Assembly (NCBI RefSeq): GCF_029525575.1
Contig: NZ_JAPDIA010000003.1
Coordinates: 2,038,214-2,102,213, forward strand
DNA from: Cohnella rhizosphaerae
GTDB lineage: Bacteria > Bacillota > Bacilli > Paenibacillales > Paenibacillaceae
DNA: 64,000 bases
Direction of reading: 5' to 3'
Of this stretch, positions 11,645-20,789 are shown piece after piece. The notes beneath the pieces were generated by a model. The model searched no databases. It saw only the letters and a program-made list of their open reading frames with translations, and had not been told where the DNA came from. The translations under genes were made by a program, and so were the position numbers. Position 1 is the stretch's first letter. Each line of letters starts with the position of its first letter.

Positions 11645-12489
11645 TCAGCGCGAATCCGCCTGTTTGCGAAACGCGATCGGCGACATGCCCGTCTTTTCCC
11701 GGAACACCCGTTCAAAATGAGCCAGCGTATTAAATCCCGATGCGTAGCAAATCTCGGTAATCGACGATTCCGAAGCGAGGAGCAGCGATTTCGCGAAGCG
11801 AATGCGCAATTGCTGCAAGTAGCCCCGGAACGAGAGGCCGACCGTCTTTTTTAAACAGCCCGCTGAAATAGTTCGGGGCCAGCGCGGCCTGCTTGGCCAC
11901 GGCTTCAAGCTCCAGATCCTCCCTGAAGTGATGCTCCATATAGAGCACGGCCCTGCGAATGGATAGCGGCAGCACTTGCGAGTCTTTGGTGCGTTCGAGC
12001 GAAGCCGATCCGCGACAAGCGCGGGCATGCCTCAGCAATATGCGTTCGAGCAAGTTCTCGAGCATCTTCCGTTTTCCCGGCCGGGTGTCGTTCGCTTCGT
12101 TCCACATCGCGGCAAAATCAGCCGCCGCACCATCTTCCGGCGCATAACGATGCCCGAGATGGGGCGCCTCCGAGAACAGCAGAAACCGCAGCTCGTCGTC
12201 CAGCATGTCCTCGGAGAAGATGACGTTGATCAGCTCCAGGCCGTCGCCCGCAAGCGGGCTCAGATGATGAAAATCCGCGGGCGTGAGCAAAAAAAGTGCT
12301 GCCGGGCCCCACCGGATAGGCTCGACCGTTCCAATCGTTGCGCCCTTCTCCGGACACGATATGCGTAATTTCATAAAATTCATGCCAGTGCAGCCCGGTC
12401 GTGCCGCGCAGACATCCGGAAAACACCTGGACGGAGGCGTCCTTCGGCATAAACTGTTCCATCGTAAGCCTTTCGGGCTGCTGGGTCAT
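11645..12489 (-). CDS. AraC-family transcriptional regulator (two frameshifts)
   Basis: About 280 residues. The N-terminal cupin sensor domain (LHWHEFYEITHIVSGEG) would bind a sugar or metabolite. The C-terminal double helix-turn-helix is recognisable as LELEAVAKQAALAPNYFSGL plus SSITEICYASGFNTLAHFER and the FREKTGMSPIAFR signature. Two ATG codons (12495, 12489) follow GGAGG; the second has the better spacing. Breaks lie at A7 12289-12295 and T6 11847-11852, each +1 on the minus strand. It is followed directly by the PhyH-type gene upstream on the same strand, so it may control that gene or the mannoside genes. Confidence 0.85.
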
Positions 12490-12549
12490 CCGCATTCCGC
12501 CTCCATCCTCGTCTCTGTCTTCGTCTTCCTCTTCGCCTTCGTCAGCCGA

Positions 12550-13335
12550 CTATATCCATGCTTCGCTGCCGCGGAAGCGCATATGCTGCGCCGGATCGAA
12601 CTTGGGACGCTCTAAATAGCTGTTAACGCCGGGCACCGCTTCGCCTCTGAGCAGGAATGCGCTGGGCCAAGGGTCCACGGTGATGCGCGTGGAAGTCGGG
12701 ATGTATCTGATGGTCAACCCGCAGCGGCGCATCGGAGACAAATTCGCTTCCGACCCGTGAATCACGTTCGGATGATGCACGGACACGTCGCCCGAGCGGA
12801 GAATCAGATCGACCGCCTTGTCTTCCTCCACGAGCGACGGGTCGACCTCCGACTCCAAGACGCTCATGACCTGCGTATTCTGCTTCATTTCCTGCAGCTC
12901 CATCGTCTGCGTGCCGGGAATGACGCGCAGGCAGCCGTTCTCCCGTACCGAATCGTCTACGGCCAGCCACAGCGTGACGACGTTCATGGGCGCAAGCGGC
13001 CAATAGCTGCCGTCCTGATGCCACAGCACCGGCCTGCCGTCGAAGGGCGGCTTGCTGATGTAGTGGGAAGCGAACAAGGCGATGTTCGGTCCGATGAACT
13101 GTTCGGCGATATCGAGCAGCCGGTCGTCGCCGATCAGCCGGATCCAGAACGGATCGTTCGCGAGCAGATCGTTGCCCAGCTGCTCCGGCCGCTTCTCGGG
13201 ATATTTTTTCATGAGCCAGGCGATGTGTTCTTTGGCTTCCCCCATCAGCTCGGCATCCAGCACGTTCTGAAAGACCGCGTAGCCCAGTTGATCGTACTGC
13301 TGCTTTTTTTCCGCCAAAACCGATTGATTATTCAT
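12550..13335 (-). CDS. Phytanoyl-CoA dioxygenase (PhyH) family Fe(II)/2-oxoglutarate oxygenase
   Basis: Intact, about 261 residues from ATG 13335, which has AAGGACGGT about nine bases upstream. An upstream ATG at 13434 is in frame but lacks a ribosome site. The iron-binding facial triad is visible: H-x-D in PVLWHQDGSYWPL and the distal His in VIHGSEAN, with an Arg nearby for 2-oxoglutarate. PhyH proteins hydroxylate diverse small molecules, and bacterial members near sugar loci have no settled substrate. It sits upstream of the AraC gene in the same direction with about 60 nt between. Substrate unknown. Confidence 0.85.
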   Translation of the reverse strand: MNNQSVLAEKKQQYDQLGYAVFQNVLDAELMGEAKEHIAWLMKKYPEKRPEQLGNDLLANDPFWIRLIGDDRLLDIAEQFIGPNIALFASHYISKPPFDGRPVLWHQDGSYWPLAPMNVVTLWLAVDDSVRENGCLRVIPGTQTMELQEMKQNTQVMSVLESEVDPSLVEEDKAVDLILRSGDVSVHHPNVIHGSEANLSPMRRCGLTIRYIPTSTRITVDPWPSAFLLRGEAVPGVNSYLERPKFDPAQHMRFRGSEAWI

Positions 13336-13438
13336 ATGAGCACCGTCCTTGAGAGGATTGGTTGATGAATCTCTCGTTATTATAGGATAGGAGCGCGGAA
13401 GCCGGCTTTGCATTTCTACATAATGAGTATGCATTTAC

Positions 13439-13797
13439 TCAGGTGTTGAAGGATGGCGGACCGAGCGCTACCGGTTGGCGCCTTGATAGAGATTCGCCTT
13501 GATAGAGATTCGCCTTGTACTTCTTCGGACTGACCCCTGTGTATTTCGTAAACACATGCGTGAAGTAAGCGGGCGTATCGATGCCGACGGCACTCGCGAC
13601 TTCCAATACCTTCCCGGAGGGGGCCTTCAGCAATTTCTTGGCGATCTGGATCCGATGCTTGTTCATGGCGTCGACGATGGATTCGCCGGTCTCCCGCCTG
13701 TACAAGCGGCTCAGATAGCTGCTGTTGACGTGGATATGGTCGGCGATGATCTGCAGCGTCAGATTCCGGTTAAAGTTGTCGCGGCATTTCAGCGACT
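13439..13797 (-). pseudogene. C-terminal remnant of an AraC-family regulator
   Basis: Only the DNA-binding part remains. Reading down from about 13797 gives NFNRNLTLQIIADHIHVNSS, SYLSRLYRRETGES and the second helix-turn-helix (LEVASAVGIDTPAYFTHVF, YTGVSPKKYK). A TAG stop lies immediately upstream in this frame, and no sensor domain continues on the minus strand. About 115 codons survive of the usual 250-300. This truncation is not explained by a one-base homopolymer error, so it is probably a real deletion or rearrangement. Confidence 0.7.
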
Positions 13798-13962
13798 ATG
13801 GGCAACGGCAGCTTCGGCCCGAATGCCAGCCTGACCCGCGGCGATTTCCTGGTCATGCCGGGCCCCGGCCCTTTAGCGAAGCCCCACAGTTTCCTCCAGG
13901 TAACTCCCTCACGCGAAAGTGCCTACTTACGCAAATGGAACGATGACTCTACAATGGGCTAG
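13798..13962 (+). other. Short cupin-like open frame (54 codons), probable gene fragment
   Basis: An open frame opposite and head-to-head with the AraC remnant reads GSFGPNASLTRGDFLVMPGP and then PLAKPHSF. The pattern GDFLVMPxxxxxxPHSF resembles the core of cupin sensor domains. There is no convincing ribosome site. It could be a displaced sensor-domain fragment or chance. It overlaps the region expected to hold the hxlA promoter. Confidence 0.3.
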
Positions 13963-13992
13963 AACTGAGCAAGCACAATCACCCGAAGGAGA
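13950..13992 (+). promoter_or_regulatory. Candidate hxlA promoter and ribosome site
   Basis: A TACAAT -10 candidate at 13950-13955 has no good -35 at 17-18 bases. That suits an activator-dependent promoter, as known for hxlAB under HxlR in Bacillus subtilis. AAGGAGA at 13986-13992 is nine bases before ATG 14002. The -10 assignment is by eye. Confidence 0.4.
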
Positions 13993-14001
13993 GATCATTC
14001 C

Positions 14002-14635
14002 ATGGAACTTCAATTGGCGCTGGATCTTGTAGATATCCCCGGAGCGAAGCAAGTCGTTGCGGAAGTGGCGGATCATATCGATATCGTGGAGATCGGCACG
14101 CCTGTCGTCATCAACGAGGGGCTGCGAGCGGTTAAGGAAATCAAGGAGGCTTTTCCGTCGCTGCGCGTGCTGGCCGATCTGAAAATCATGGATGCCGGCG
14201 GCTACGAGGTCATGAAGGCATCCGAAGCGGGCGCTGATATTATCACCGTGCTGGGCGTATCGGACGATTCGACGATTCGCGGCGCCGTCGAGGAAGCCCG
14301 CAAGCAAAACAAAAAAAATCATGGTCGACATGATCAACGTGAAGGACATCGAAGGCAGAGCGCAAGAGATCGACGCGCTCGGCGTTGATTACATCTGCGT
14401 GCACTCCGGTTACGATCATCAGGCCGAAGGCAAAAACTCCTTCGAGGAGCTTGCGGCGATCAAACGCGTCGTCAAGCAAGCCAAGACGGCGATCGCCGGC
14501 GGCATCAAGCTGGACACCCTGCCGGAAGTCATCAATGCCCAGCCGGACCTCGTCATTGTCGGCGGCGGCATCACCGGCCAGGCGGACAAGAAGGCGACGG
14601 CGGCCGAAATGAAGAAATTGGTCGGCCTGGCCTAA
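14002..14635 (+). CDS. hxlA: 3-hexulose-6-phosphate synthase (one frameshift)
   Basis: About 210 residues. It condenses formaldehyde with ribulose 5-phosphate to D-arabino-hex-3-ulose 6-phosphate, the first step of the ribulose monophosphate route, used in bacilli to detoxify formaldehyde. It begins [15 protein letters not shown] and has the orotidine-decarboxylase-superfamily motif [13 protein letters not shown], where the D-x-K-x-x-D set is catalytic. [14 protein letters not shown] and [13 protein letters not shown] form the phosphate-binding loops. An A8 run at 14311-14318 breaks the frame; A7 restores [13 protein letters not shown]. The isomerase gene starts four bases after the stop, as in other hxl operons. 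Confidence 0.92.
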
Positions 14636-14639
14636 ACGC

Positions 14640-15198
14640 ATGGAAGCGATCCAATACGTCGCCGAGATCGTCAAGGAGCTCCAGCGTTCGGCCGAGCAGA
14701 TCGCCGATGCGGAAGCCGAGACGCTGGCGGATCTCATTTTGCAATCGAACCATGTATTCGTCGCCGGCGCAGGCAGATCGGGCCTGATGGGACGGGCCTT
14801 CGCCATGCGTCTGATGCACACCGGGGCCAACGCCTATGTGGTCGGCGAGACGATCACGCCCGGCATCGGCAAAGGCGATGTACTGATCATCGGAACCGGC
14901 TCGGGGGGAAACGAAAAGCTTGATCCCGATGGCCCAAAAAGCGAAAAGCTTCGGCGCATCCGTCGTGGCCGTCACGATCGCGCCCGAGTCTACGATCGGA
15001 AGCCTGGCAGACGCGGTGGTCAGGCTGCCCGGATCGCCCAAGGATCAAGCAAGCGGCAGCTATTCGACCATTCAGCCGATGGCTTCGCTGTTCGAGCAGA
15101 CGCTGTTGATCTTTTACGACGCCGTCATTCTCAGAATGATGGAGAAGCAGGGACAGGACAGCGGCCGGATGTACGGCAGGCATGCCAACCTGGAATAG
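14640..15198 (+). CDS. hxlB: 6-phospho-3-hexuloisomerase (one frameshift)
   Basis: About 185 residues with a single SIS (sugar isomerase) domain. It converts hexulose 6-phosphate to fructose 6-phosphate, returning fixed formaldehyde carbon to glycolysis. Motifs are [20 protein letters not shown] (SIS phosphate loop), [17 protein letters not shown] and the C-terminal [21 protein letters not shown]6 run at 14903-14908 is one base too long; five G's restore [17 protein letters not shown]. It lies four bases after hxlA and is followed by a terminator. Confidence 0.92.
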
Positions 15199-15228
15199 CG
15201 GACGCCAACCGCTCAAATAACGGACCGG

Positions 15229-15262
15229 ACAGTCCTTGCCTTCGCGGCGGGGGCTGTTCTTT
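15229..15262 (+). terminator. Terminator after hxlAB
   Basis: A 12-bp stem including G-U pairs (15229-15240 with 15246-15257) around a TTCGC loop is followed by TTCTTT. It separates hxlAB from the hxlR promoter. Confidence 0.6.
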
Positions 15263-15287
15263 AGTTTCCAGTTGGTAGGTATAGGCT

Positions 15288-15317
15288 TTTACATCCTGTA
15301 ATCGCTCGTTGTATACT
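15288..15317 (+). promoter_or_regulatory. Promoter of hxlR-like gene
   Basis: TTTACA (15288-15293) and TATACT (15312-15317) are 18 bases apart, a good vegetative sigma-A promoter. AGGAGG at 15324-15329 follows. Confidence 0.6.
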
Positions 15318-15337
15318 GCCTAGAGGAGGGGATGACG

Positions 15338-15730
15338 ATGGCGACGGAGATCAAGGATCGGATCGACTTGGCGACGATCAACTGCGAGAAGGAATTGACG
15401 CTGGCGGTGATCGGCGGCAAATGGAAGCTCATCATCTTGTGGCATCTTGGTCTGGAAGGCACGAAGCGGTTCAGCGAGCTGAAAAAGCTGATCCCCCACA
15501 TTACGCAAAAAATGCTGACCAATCAGCTGCGCGAATTAGAGGAGGACCAGCTGGTTTTCCGCAAAGTATATCCCGTGGTTCCGCCGAAGGTGGAGTATAC
15601 GTTGACGGAATATGGCGAGAGTCTCATCCCCGTTTTGAAGATGATGTACAATTGGGGCAAACATTACGGCGAGCAAGTCATCTGGAAAGACGGCAAGACG
15701 GCTCCGGAGACCGCGGCGGCCGAGGCGTGA
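15338..15730 (+). CDS. hxlR: HxlR-family winged-helix regulator, probable hxlAB regulator
   Basis: About 130 residues, intact. The HxlR family signature is clear: an N-terminal Cys ([19 protein letters not shown]), the [10 protein letters not shown] helix and the [17 protein letters not shown] wing. AGGAGG at 15324-15329 is only two bases from ATG 15332 but eight from ATG 15338, so the latter is preferred. In Bacillus subtilis hxlR is divergent from hxlAB and activates it in response to formaldehyde through the conserved Cys. Here it is downstream, in the same direction and with its own promoter. The role is inferred from family and position. Confidence 0.85.
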   Translation: MATEIKDRIDLATINCEKELTLAVIGGKWKLIILWHLGLEGTKRFSELKKLIPHITQKMLTNQLRELEEDQLVFRKVYPVVPPKVEYTLTEYGESLIPVLKMMYNWGKHYGEQVIWKDGKTAPETAAAEA

Positions 15731-16281
15731 TCATCGGTGCGTAGAAGGTGAGCATCGTGACGAGCGATGGTGACGCCTCGCTATTCGCTGCGTCCCGCCG
15801 ATCTCGCCACCATAAGACGCTCGCACATCCTTATTCCTCTGCGTCCTGCCGCTTAGGCAGGAATAAGACGCTCGCACATCGCTATTCCACCGCGCACCGC
15901 CGATCCCGCCGGAATAAGACGCTCGCACATCGCTATTCCACCGCACACCGCCGATCCCGCCGGAATAAGACGCTCGCACATCGCTATTCCACCGCGCACC
16001 GCCGATCCCGCCGGAATAAGACGCTCGCACATCGCTATTCCACCGCGCACCGCCGATCCCGCCGGAATAAGACGCTCGCACATCGCTATTCCACCGCGCA
16101 CCGCCGATCCCGCCGGAATAAGACGCTCGTATATCCTTATTACATTGCGTCCCCGCCGGTCGCCGCTCCCGCCTCGTTGGAAGCGGTCATTCTAGCGACG
16201 TCGGGGAGCAGCATCAAAAAATCGTACGGCAGCTGGTGACACGGCACCGGCATTTTAACCGAAGCGGGGGGCGGTAACCCC
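15731..16281. repeat. Gene-free stretch holding a 51-bp tandem repeat array
   Basis: Between hxlR and the response regulator lies a tandem array with an exact 51-bp period. The motif AATAAGACGCTCG recurs with starts at 15810, 15861, 15912, 15963, 16014, 16065 and 16116. The five central units are nearly identical and the outer ones are degenerate. Each unit has GGAATA and TATTCC as short inverted ends. Because 51 is a multiple of three, both strands show 17-residue periodic open frames, but these have no ribosome site and odd composition, so I do not call a gene. No spacers are present, so it is not a CRISPR array. Confidence 0.85.
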
Positions 16282-17793
16282 CTAAATATCCGTGTCCGCC
16301 GCCTGGATGCCCACGATCCGGTCGCGGTAGTCGCTCGGGTGATAGCCGGTCGCCTCTTTGAATATTCGGCTGAAATGCTTCCAGTCGCTGTAGCCGACCT
16401 GCGCCGCAATATCGTAGATTTTGGCTTTGGGATCGGCCAGCCGCTTCTTGGCTTCCGCTACGCGAACGTTCGTTAGATATTCGAGAAAAGTCGCGTTCGT
16501 GCGGGCACGGAACAAACGGCTGAGATGGCTCGGGCTGACATAGACGGCCGCCGCGACGTCGCCGATGTTGAGCGCTTCCGAAAATCGGGCTTGAATGAAC
16601 GTCTTGGCAAGCGCCACGATGCCGAATTCGGAGTGATCGGGAAGTACGGCGCCCAGCCAGCCGTTGAATTCGGTCATAAGCAGCTGAAGGAACCGATCCT
16701 TCGTTCTTGACCATAACAGCTGTTCGGTGAGTTTGGGAATCCGGTTGAAAAGCGTAAGACTCGCCGCCGGGTAGCTTTTGGCCAATTGGGCGTACAAAAA
16801 CTGGATCAACCCCTCTGCAGCCGAGAGCGGAGCCGCCGCCTGGCGCTCGAAGATGCGCAGCAATTCCTTTTCTAGCTCCGAGAGAACGGCCTGCGCATCG
16901 CCGACTTCGATCGCGGATGGAAGCGAAGACCTGGCCTGAACGGACAGCGGCAGGGGCGCCGCAGGCGCGAAACGGTAAATGCCGCTGCGCAAATGAATGC
17001 GATAAGACAGCGCGCTGCAAGCTTCCTTCTCCAAGGCGCGAAACGGCGACGTTCCGCTCGCCGCCGACAGGCCGAAGCTGATCTTCAGCTTGATGCTGTC
17101 CGACCAGAACGCGCGAACGGCCGCAGCCAGCTTATCGAGCTTGCCGGCAGCCGCTTCGGGCGTCTCCGCGCCGGCGCCGATGAGCATATTGAAGCTGTCC
17201 AGCGGCGAGCTGGCCGATATAAAATAAAGATGGTCGAGCCCGTCGGCAGCCTCGTAAATGACCTTCCTGTACATCCAGAGAATCATTTCGTCGTTTCCGA
17301 GCTGGGAACGCCTATCCTCGCCGCCTTCATCCAGATCGCAAGCGAGGATCATTTTCGTCGGATACGCAAGCGCGTCGAACTGTTCTTCGCGGAAAAACCG
17401 GTCGCGTTTGCGGTCGGTCGTCTTCCGCAGGTGAATTCTTTGGAACAGGCTCGCGAGATCTTCCTTTTTGACGGGCTTGAACAAGTAGTCCTCCGCCTTC
17501 AGCCGGATCGCTTGCTGCATGTAGGAGGAATCGTTATAGCCGGTCAGCAGCACGACCGGAATCTCGGGATGGCGGTAACGGATCGTTCCCGTCAAGGATA
17601 AGCCGTCGATCCCGGGCATATGGATGTCCGTGATGACCAGATCCACGGGACGGGAAGAAAGGATATCCAAAGCTTCGGCGCCGCTGAGCGCGCTGTAAAT
17701 CTCTCCGCCTGCCGACGCTTCCGGCAATTCGGAGAGGAGCGCGGCCAAGCCCTTCAGAATCGTATCCTCGTCATCTACGATCAGCACGTTCAT
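16282..17793 (-). CDS. YesN-type response regulator with AraC output domain
   Basis: Intact, 503 residues. The receiver domain (MNVLIVDDEDTILKGL) has phospho-acceptor Asp in DLVITDIHMPGIDGLSL and Lys in DYLFKPVKKED. A long linker follows, then a C-terminal AraC double helix-turn-helix (LNIGDVAAAVYVSPSHLSRL and YDIAAQVGYSDWKHFSRIF, ending EATGYHPSDYR). Its ATG overlaps the kinase stop as ATGA, so the two are coupled. It probably activates the divergent importer at 19.87-23.3 kb when the kinase senses extracellular sugar. Confidence 0.92.
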   Translation of the reverse strand: MNVLIVDDEDTILKGLAALLSELPEASAGGEIYSALSGAEALDILSSRPVDLVITDIHMPGIDGLSLTGTIRYRHPEIPVVLLTGYNDSSYMQQAIRLKAEDYLFKPVKKEDLASLFQRIHLRKTTDRKRDRFFREEQFDALAYPTKMILACDLDEGGEDRRSQLGNDEMILWMYRKVIYEAADGLDHLYFISASSPLDSFNMLIGAGAETPEAAAGKLDKLAAAVRAFWSDSIKLKISFGLSAASGTSPFRALEKEACSALSYRIHLRSGIYRFAPAAPLPLSVQARSSLPSAIEVGDAQAVLSELEKELLRIFERQAAAPLSAAEGLIQFLYAQLAKSYPAASLTLFNRIPKLTEQLLWSRTKDRFLQLLMTEFNGWLGAVLPDHSEFGIVALAKTFIQARFSEALNIGDVAAAVYVSPSHLSRLFRARTNATFLEYLTNVRVAEAKKRLADPKAKIYDIAAQVGYSDWKHFSRIFKEATGYHPSDYRDRIVGIQAADTDI

Positions 17794-19661
17794 CGCGCAA
17801 GCCCCTCTCCGTAGTCGAATTTAAGCGGGATTTTCAAGGCGACGATCGTCCCGTTGTGCGGCTCGCTTTGAATATACATTTCCCCCTTCCTCCTTGTAGA
17901 TCAGGCGAATTCTACGATAGACGTTCAACAAGCCGACGCTGCCCGTCTGGCCCGTATCGGCGCTCAGATCGCTCCAAATCTTGTTCAACTTATCCGGGGA
18001 AATGCCTCTGCCTTCGTCGATGACGGAGATGCTAAGCTGCCCCTGCCTGGCTTTGATACGGATCGTCACGGCGATCGTCCCGGTCAGGCTGCTGCCGTGG
18101 ACGATCGCGTTCTCGACGAGCGGCTGGAAAAGCAGTCCCGGCAAATAGGCGGGGAGCGCGGCGTCGTCGATGTCGTACTCGATCTGCAGCCGATCGCCGA
18201 AGCGAAGCTTTTGCATGTGCAGGTAGTTTTTCATAAATGCCATTTCCACCGCGAGGGAGACCATCTCGTGCTCCCGGACGGCGTGATAGCGGAACAAGTC
18301 GGCCAATGCGATCAGCCCTTGCTCCGCGGATTCCGACCGGCCGCTCTTGACGAGATAACGCAGCGTTTCGAGCGAGTTGTTCAGGAAATGGGGATTGATT
18401 TGGCTTTGCAGCGACCGAATTTCCGCTTCCTGCTTCAAGATTTTCGACTGATACACTTCGTTGATCAGCACGTGAATCCGGCCCGCCATTTTGCTGATCG
18501 CGCCCCATACGCGCCCGACTTCGTCGGTCCGCATCGGGGGGGAACGGCATTTGAAAGTCGTTTTTTTCCAGGTCCCGCAGGCTGACGACGAGAAGCCGAA
18601 GCCGCCGCGTCATGCTGTACGCCAGCAAGATGGCGGCAATGACCGCCACGGTCGTGCCCGCGGCAATGCCCCCGATCGTCGACCATTTCACCTTGCCGAT
18701 GCCTTGCGTCAGGTATTCCGCCGGGATGACGGCGATGACCTTCCAGCCCGTCTGGTCGGATTTGGTGTAGCTGACGAGATGCCGGATGCCGCCGAGCGAG
18801 ACGAAGCGGGAGCTCCCGGCTCGCGACCAATCGCCTCCGGCGAGGCCGAAGTCGCCCTTCCATTCCTCGCCCGCGCCGACGCCTGGATCGCCTTTGGCAT
18901 ACATCAGCCGATCGTGGTGATCGAGAACGAAGAGACGGGTGTCCGGCCCGAAGTTCACGTCGAGCAGCATGGTGTTGATCAGCTGCAGGGAACCGTCGAC
19001 TTCGAGAAAACCGGCCACGTTCTGGCCGTCCTGGCTGCGGATCGGCTGAACGATCTTGAACACGGGCGGCGCGCCCGGCGTATCCGAGAGCGCTTCGGTG
19101 CCGAATATGACAGGGACGGGGTTGCGCTCGTCCACTTCCGGATACCACGATTCTTCCCTGTAATTCCGTTGCGCCAGCCATACGCCGCCTTCCCCGATCT
19201 GATAGTAGAACGCGCCGGAGTTGTGCGAATAGAGCGTCACGCCCGTCACGTATTGCCGCTGCTCGATGTTCAGCTGCCGCATCGCGTCGTTGAGCTGGAT
19301 CGAGGCCATCAGCGACTGCGTGCCAAGCGCGCCGTCCGATTCGGCTTGCCGGAGCGCACGGCGGATCGATGAGATGTTCTGCTTCGCGAGCGCCGTGCGG
19401 GTAACGTACAGCAGCTCCCCCTTGATACGTGTCCAGATGGCGGCTCGTCTGGCTGAGCAGCTGCGGGATATACGCTTTGATTTGATTTTCCATGGAGAGG
19501 CTGTAGTAGTAGTAAGAAACGATGCCTACCGTGGAGAGCGTCCCCGAGATCAAAAGAGAGTAGACGACGATCAGCTTGGTGGCGATCGGCCAATTGTCGA
19601 TCGTCCAACGTTGATTGGGTCGCTTCGACGCTTTCGGCGGCTTTAGCGGTTTCAAAGGCAT
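17790..19661 (-). CDS. YesM-type sensor histidine kinase (three frameshifts)
   Basis: About 622 residues after repair. ATG 19661 follows AGGGAG by six bases. Order: cytoplasmic basic stretch, first membrane helix (IATKLIVVYSLLISGTLSTV), extracellular Cache-like sensor, second helix (IAAGTTVAVIAAILLAYSM), HAMP, histidine-kinase block SQINPHFLNNSLETLRYL (phospho-acceptor His), and an ATPase domain with VENAIVHG and DEGRGI. Breaks: C5 at 19417-19421, G7 at 18536-18542, C5 at 17882-17886, each one base too many. The repaired end (IQSEPHNGTIVALKIPLKF) runs to 17790 and overlaps the regulator start. Confidence 0.88.
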
Positions 19662-19873
19662 CAACGGCTCCCTTCCCTGAACCGGAACCAAGTGAACGGC
19701 GCGGTTTTCTTCTACGATGACTTCAGTTAATCACGATCGTCGGGAATGCGCAATTTCCTCGAAGCGACAAGGTCGGATCGTCCCCCCCATGCGCAAGGAT
19801 TGACCTATTTCCATGCGCCGCTCTATTCCCTAACATTAGGCGTATACAAACGGCGGCGAAAGGGGAGGGACGC

Positions 19874-20774
19874 GTGCTTCGGTCGAAAATAGGGAAACAT
19901 AAAATTCTCTATCTGCTTTTTATCCCGGTCATCATCTACTTTATTACGTTCCGATATTATCCGATGTTCGTTCAGGTGCTGCTGGCGTTCAAGCAGTACA
20001 ATCTGACCGGCGGCATCTGGGGGGAGCGGCTGGGTCGGCTGGGACAATTTCAGCGCGCTGCTTCATCACAAGGACTTCAAGAGAGTCTTTATGAACACGG
20101 TGGAAATCAGCCTTTTGCGCATCGGATTCGGATTTTTTCCGCCGATCCTGCTCGCGATACTGCTGTTCGACCTGGCCTCCTCCCGGTTCCGCAAAGTAAG
20201 CCAAACCGTGCTTTACATTCCGCACTTTTTCTCCTGGGTTATCGTGTACGCGATCGCCTATGCGATGTTGTCGAACACGGGGTTCGTGAATCAGGTTTGG
20301 CAGGGGCTGACGGGACATACGATCGCCTTCCTGACGTCCGAGTCCTGGTTCCGGCCGATCTTGATCGGCACCGGCATCTGGAAGGAAATCGGCTGGGGAA
20401 CGATCATTTACCTGGCGGGGTTAACCGCCCTGGATCCATCGCTCTACGAAGCGGCGAAGATCGACGGAGCGGGACCGGTCAAGCGCATTATCCATATCAC
20501 GCTGCCGGGCATCTCCTCCATCATCGTGTTTCTGTTTACGATCCAGATTGGCTCCATCTTGTACGCGGGCGGCGAGCAGGTCCTGCTTTTCTACAATCCC
20601 GTTACGTATTCGGTGGGCGATATTATCGATACGTGGATTTACCGCCAAGGCGTTGCGCAGCTCCAGTACAGCATGGCGACGGCCATGTCGCTGTTCCAAT
20701 CTTTCTTTGGCCTGCTGCTCGTCCTGGCGGCGAACAAAGCGGCCAGAAAATACGCCGGCACGGGCATTTGGTAG
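19874..20774 (+). CDS. Sugar ABC transporter permease, LplB type (one frameshift)
   Basis: About 299 residues, six membrane helices expected. GTG start at 19874 with GGGGAGGGA upstream. It carries the EAA loop LYEAAKIDGAGPVKRIIHITLP and the DIIDTWIYRQGV segment. A G6 run at 20019-20024 is one too long; five G's restore GGIWGSGWVGWDNF. It is divergent from the kinase/regulator pair (213 bp between) and starts a three-gene importer operon. Confidence 0.9.
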
Positions 20775-20789
20775 AAAGGAAGCGTGGAT

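Noticed and set aside
15810-16140. Possible CRISPR array
   Set aside because: The 51-bp units are contiguous with no unique spacers, and no cas genes are nearby.
15731-16240. Protein of 17-residue repeats encoded by the 51-bp array
   Set aside because: Both strands are equally open, there is no ribosome site, and composition is unlike neighbouring genes. Kept as a repeat only.
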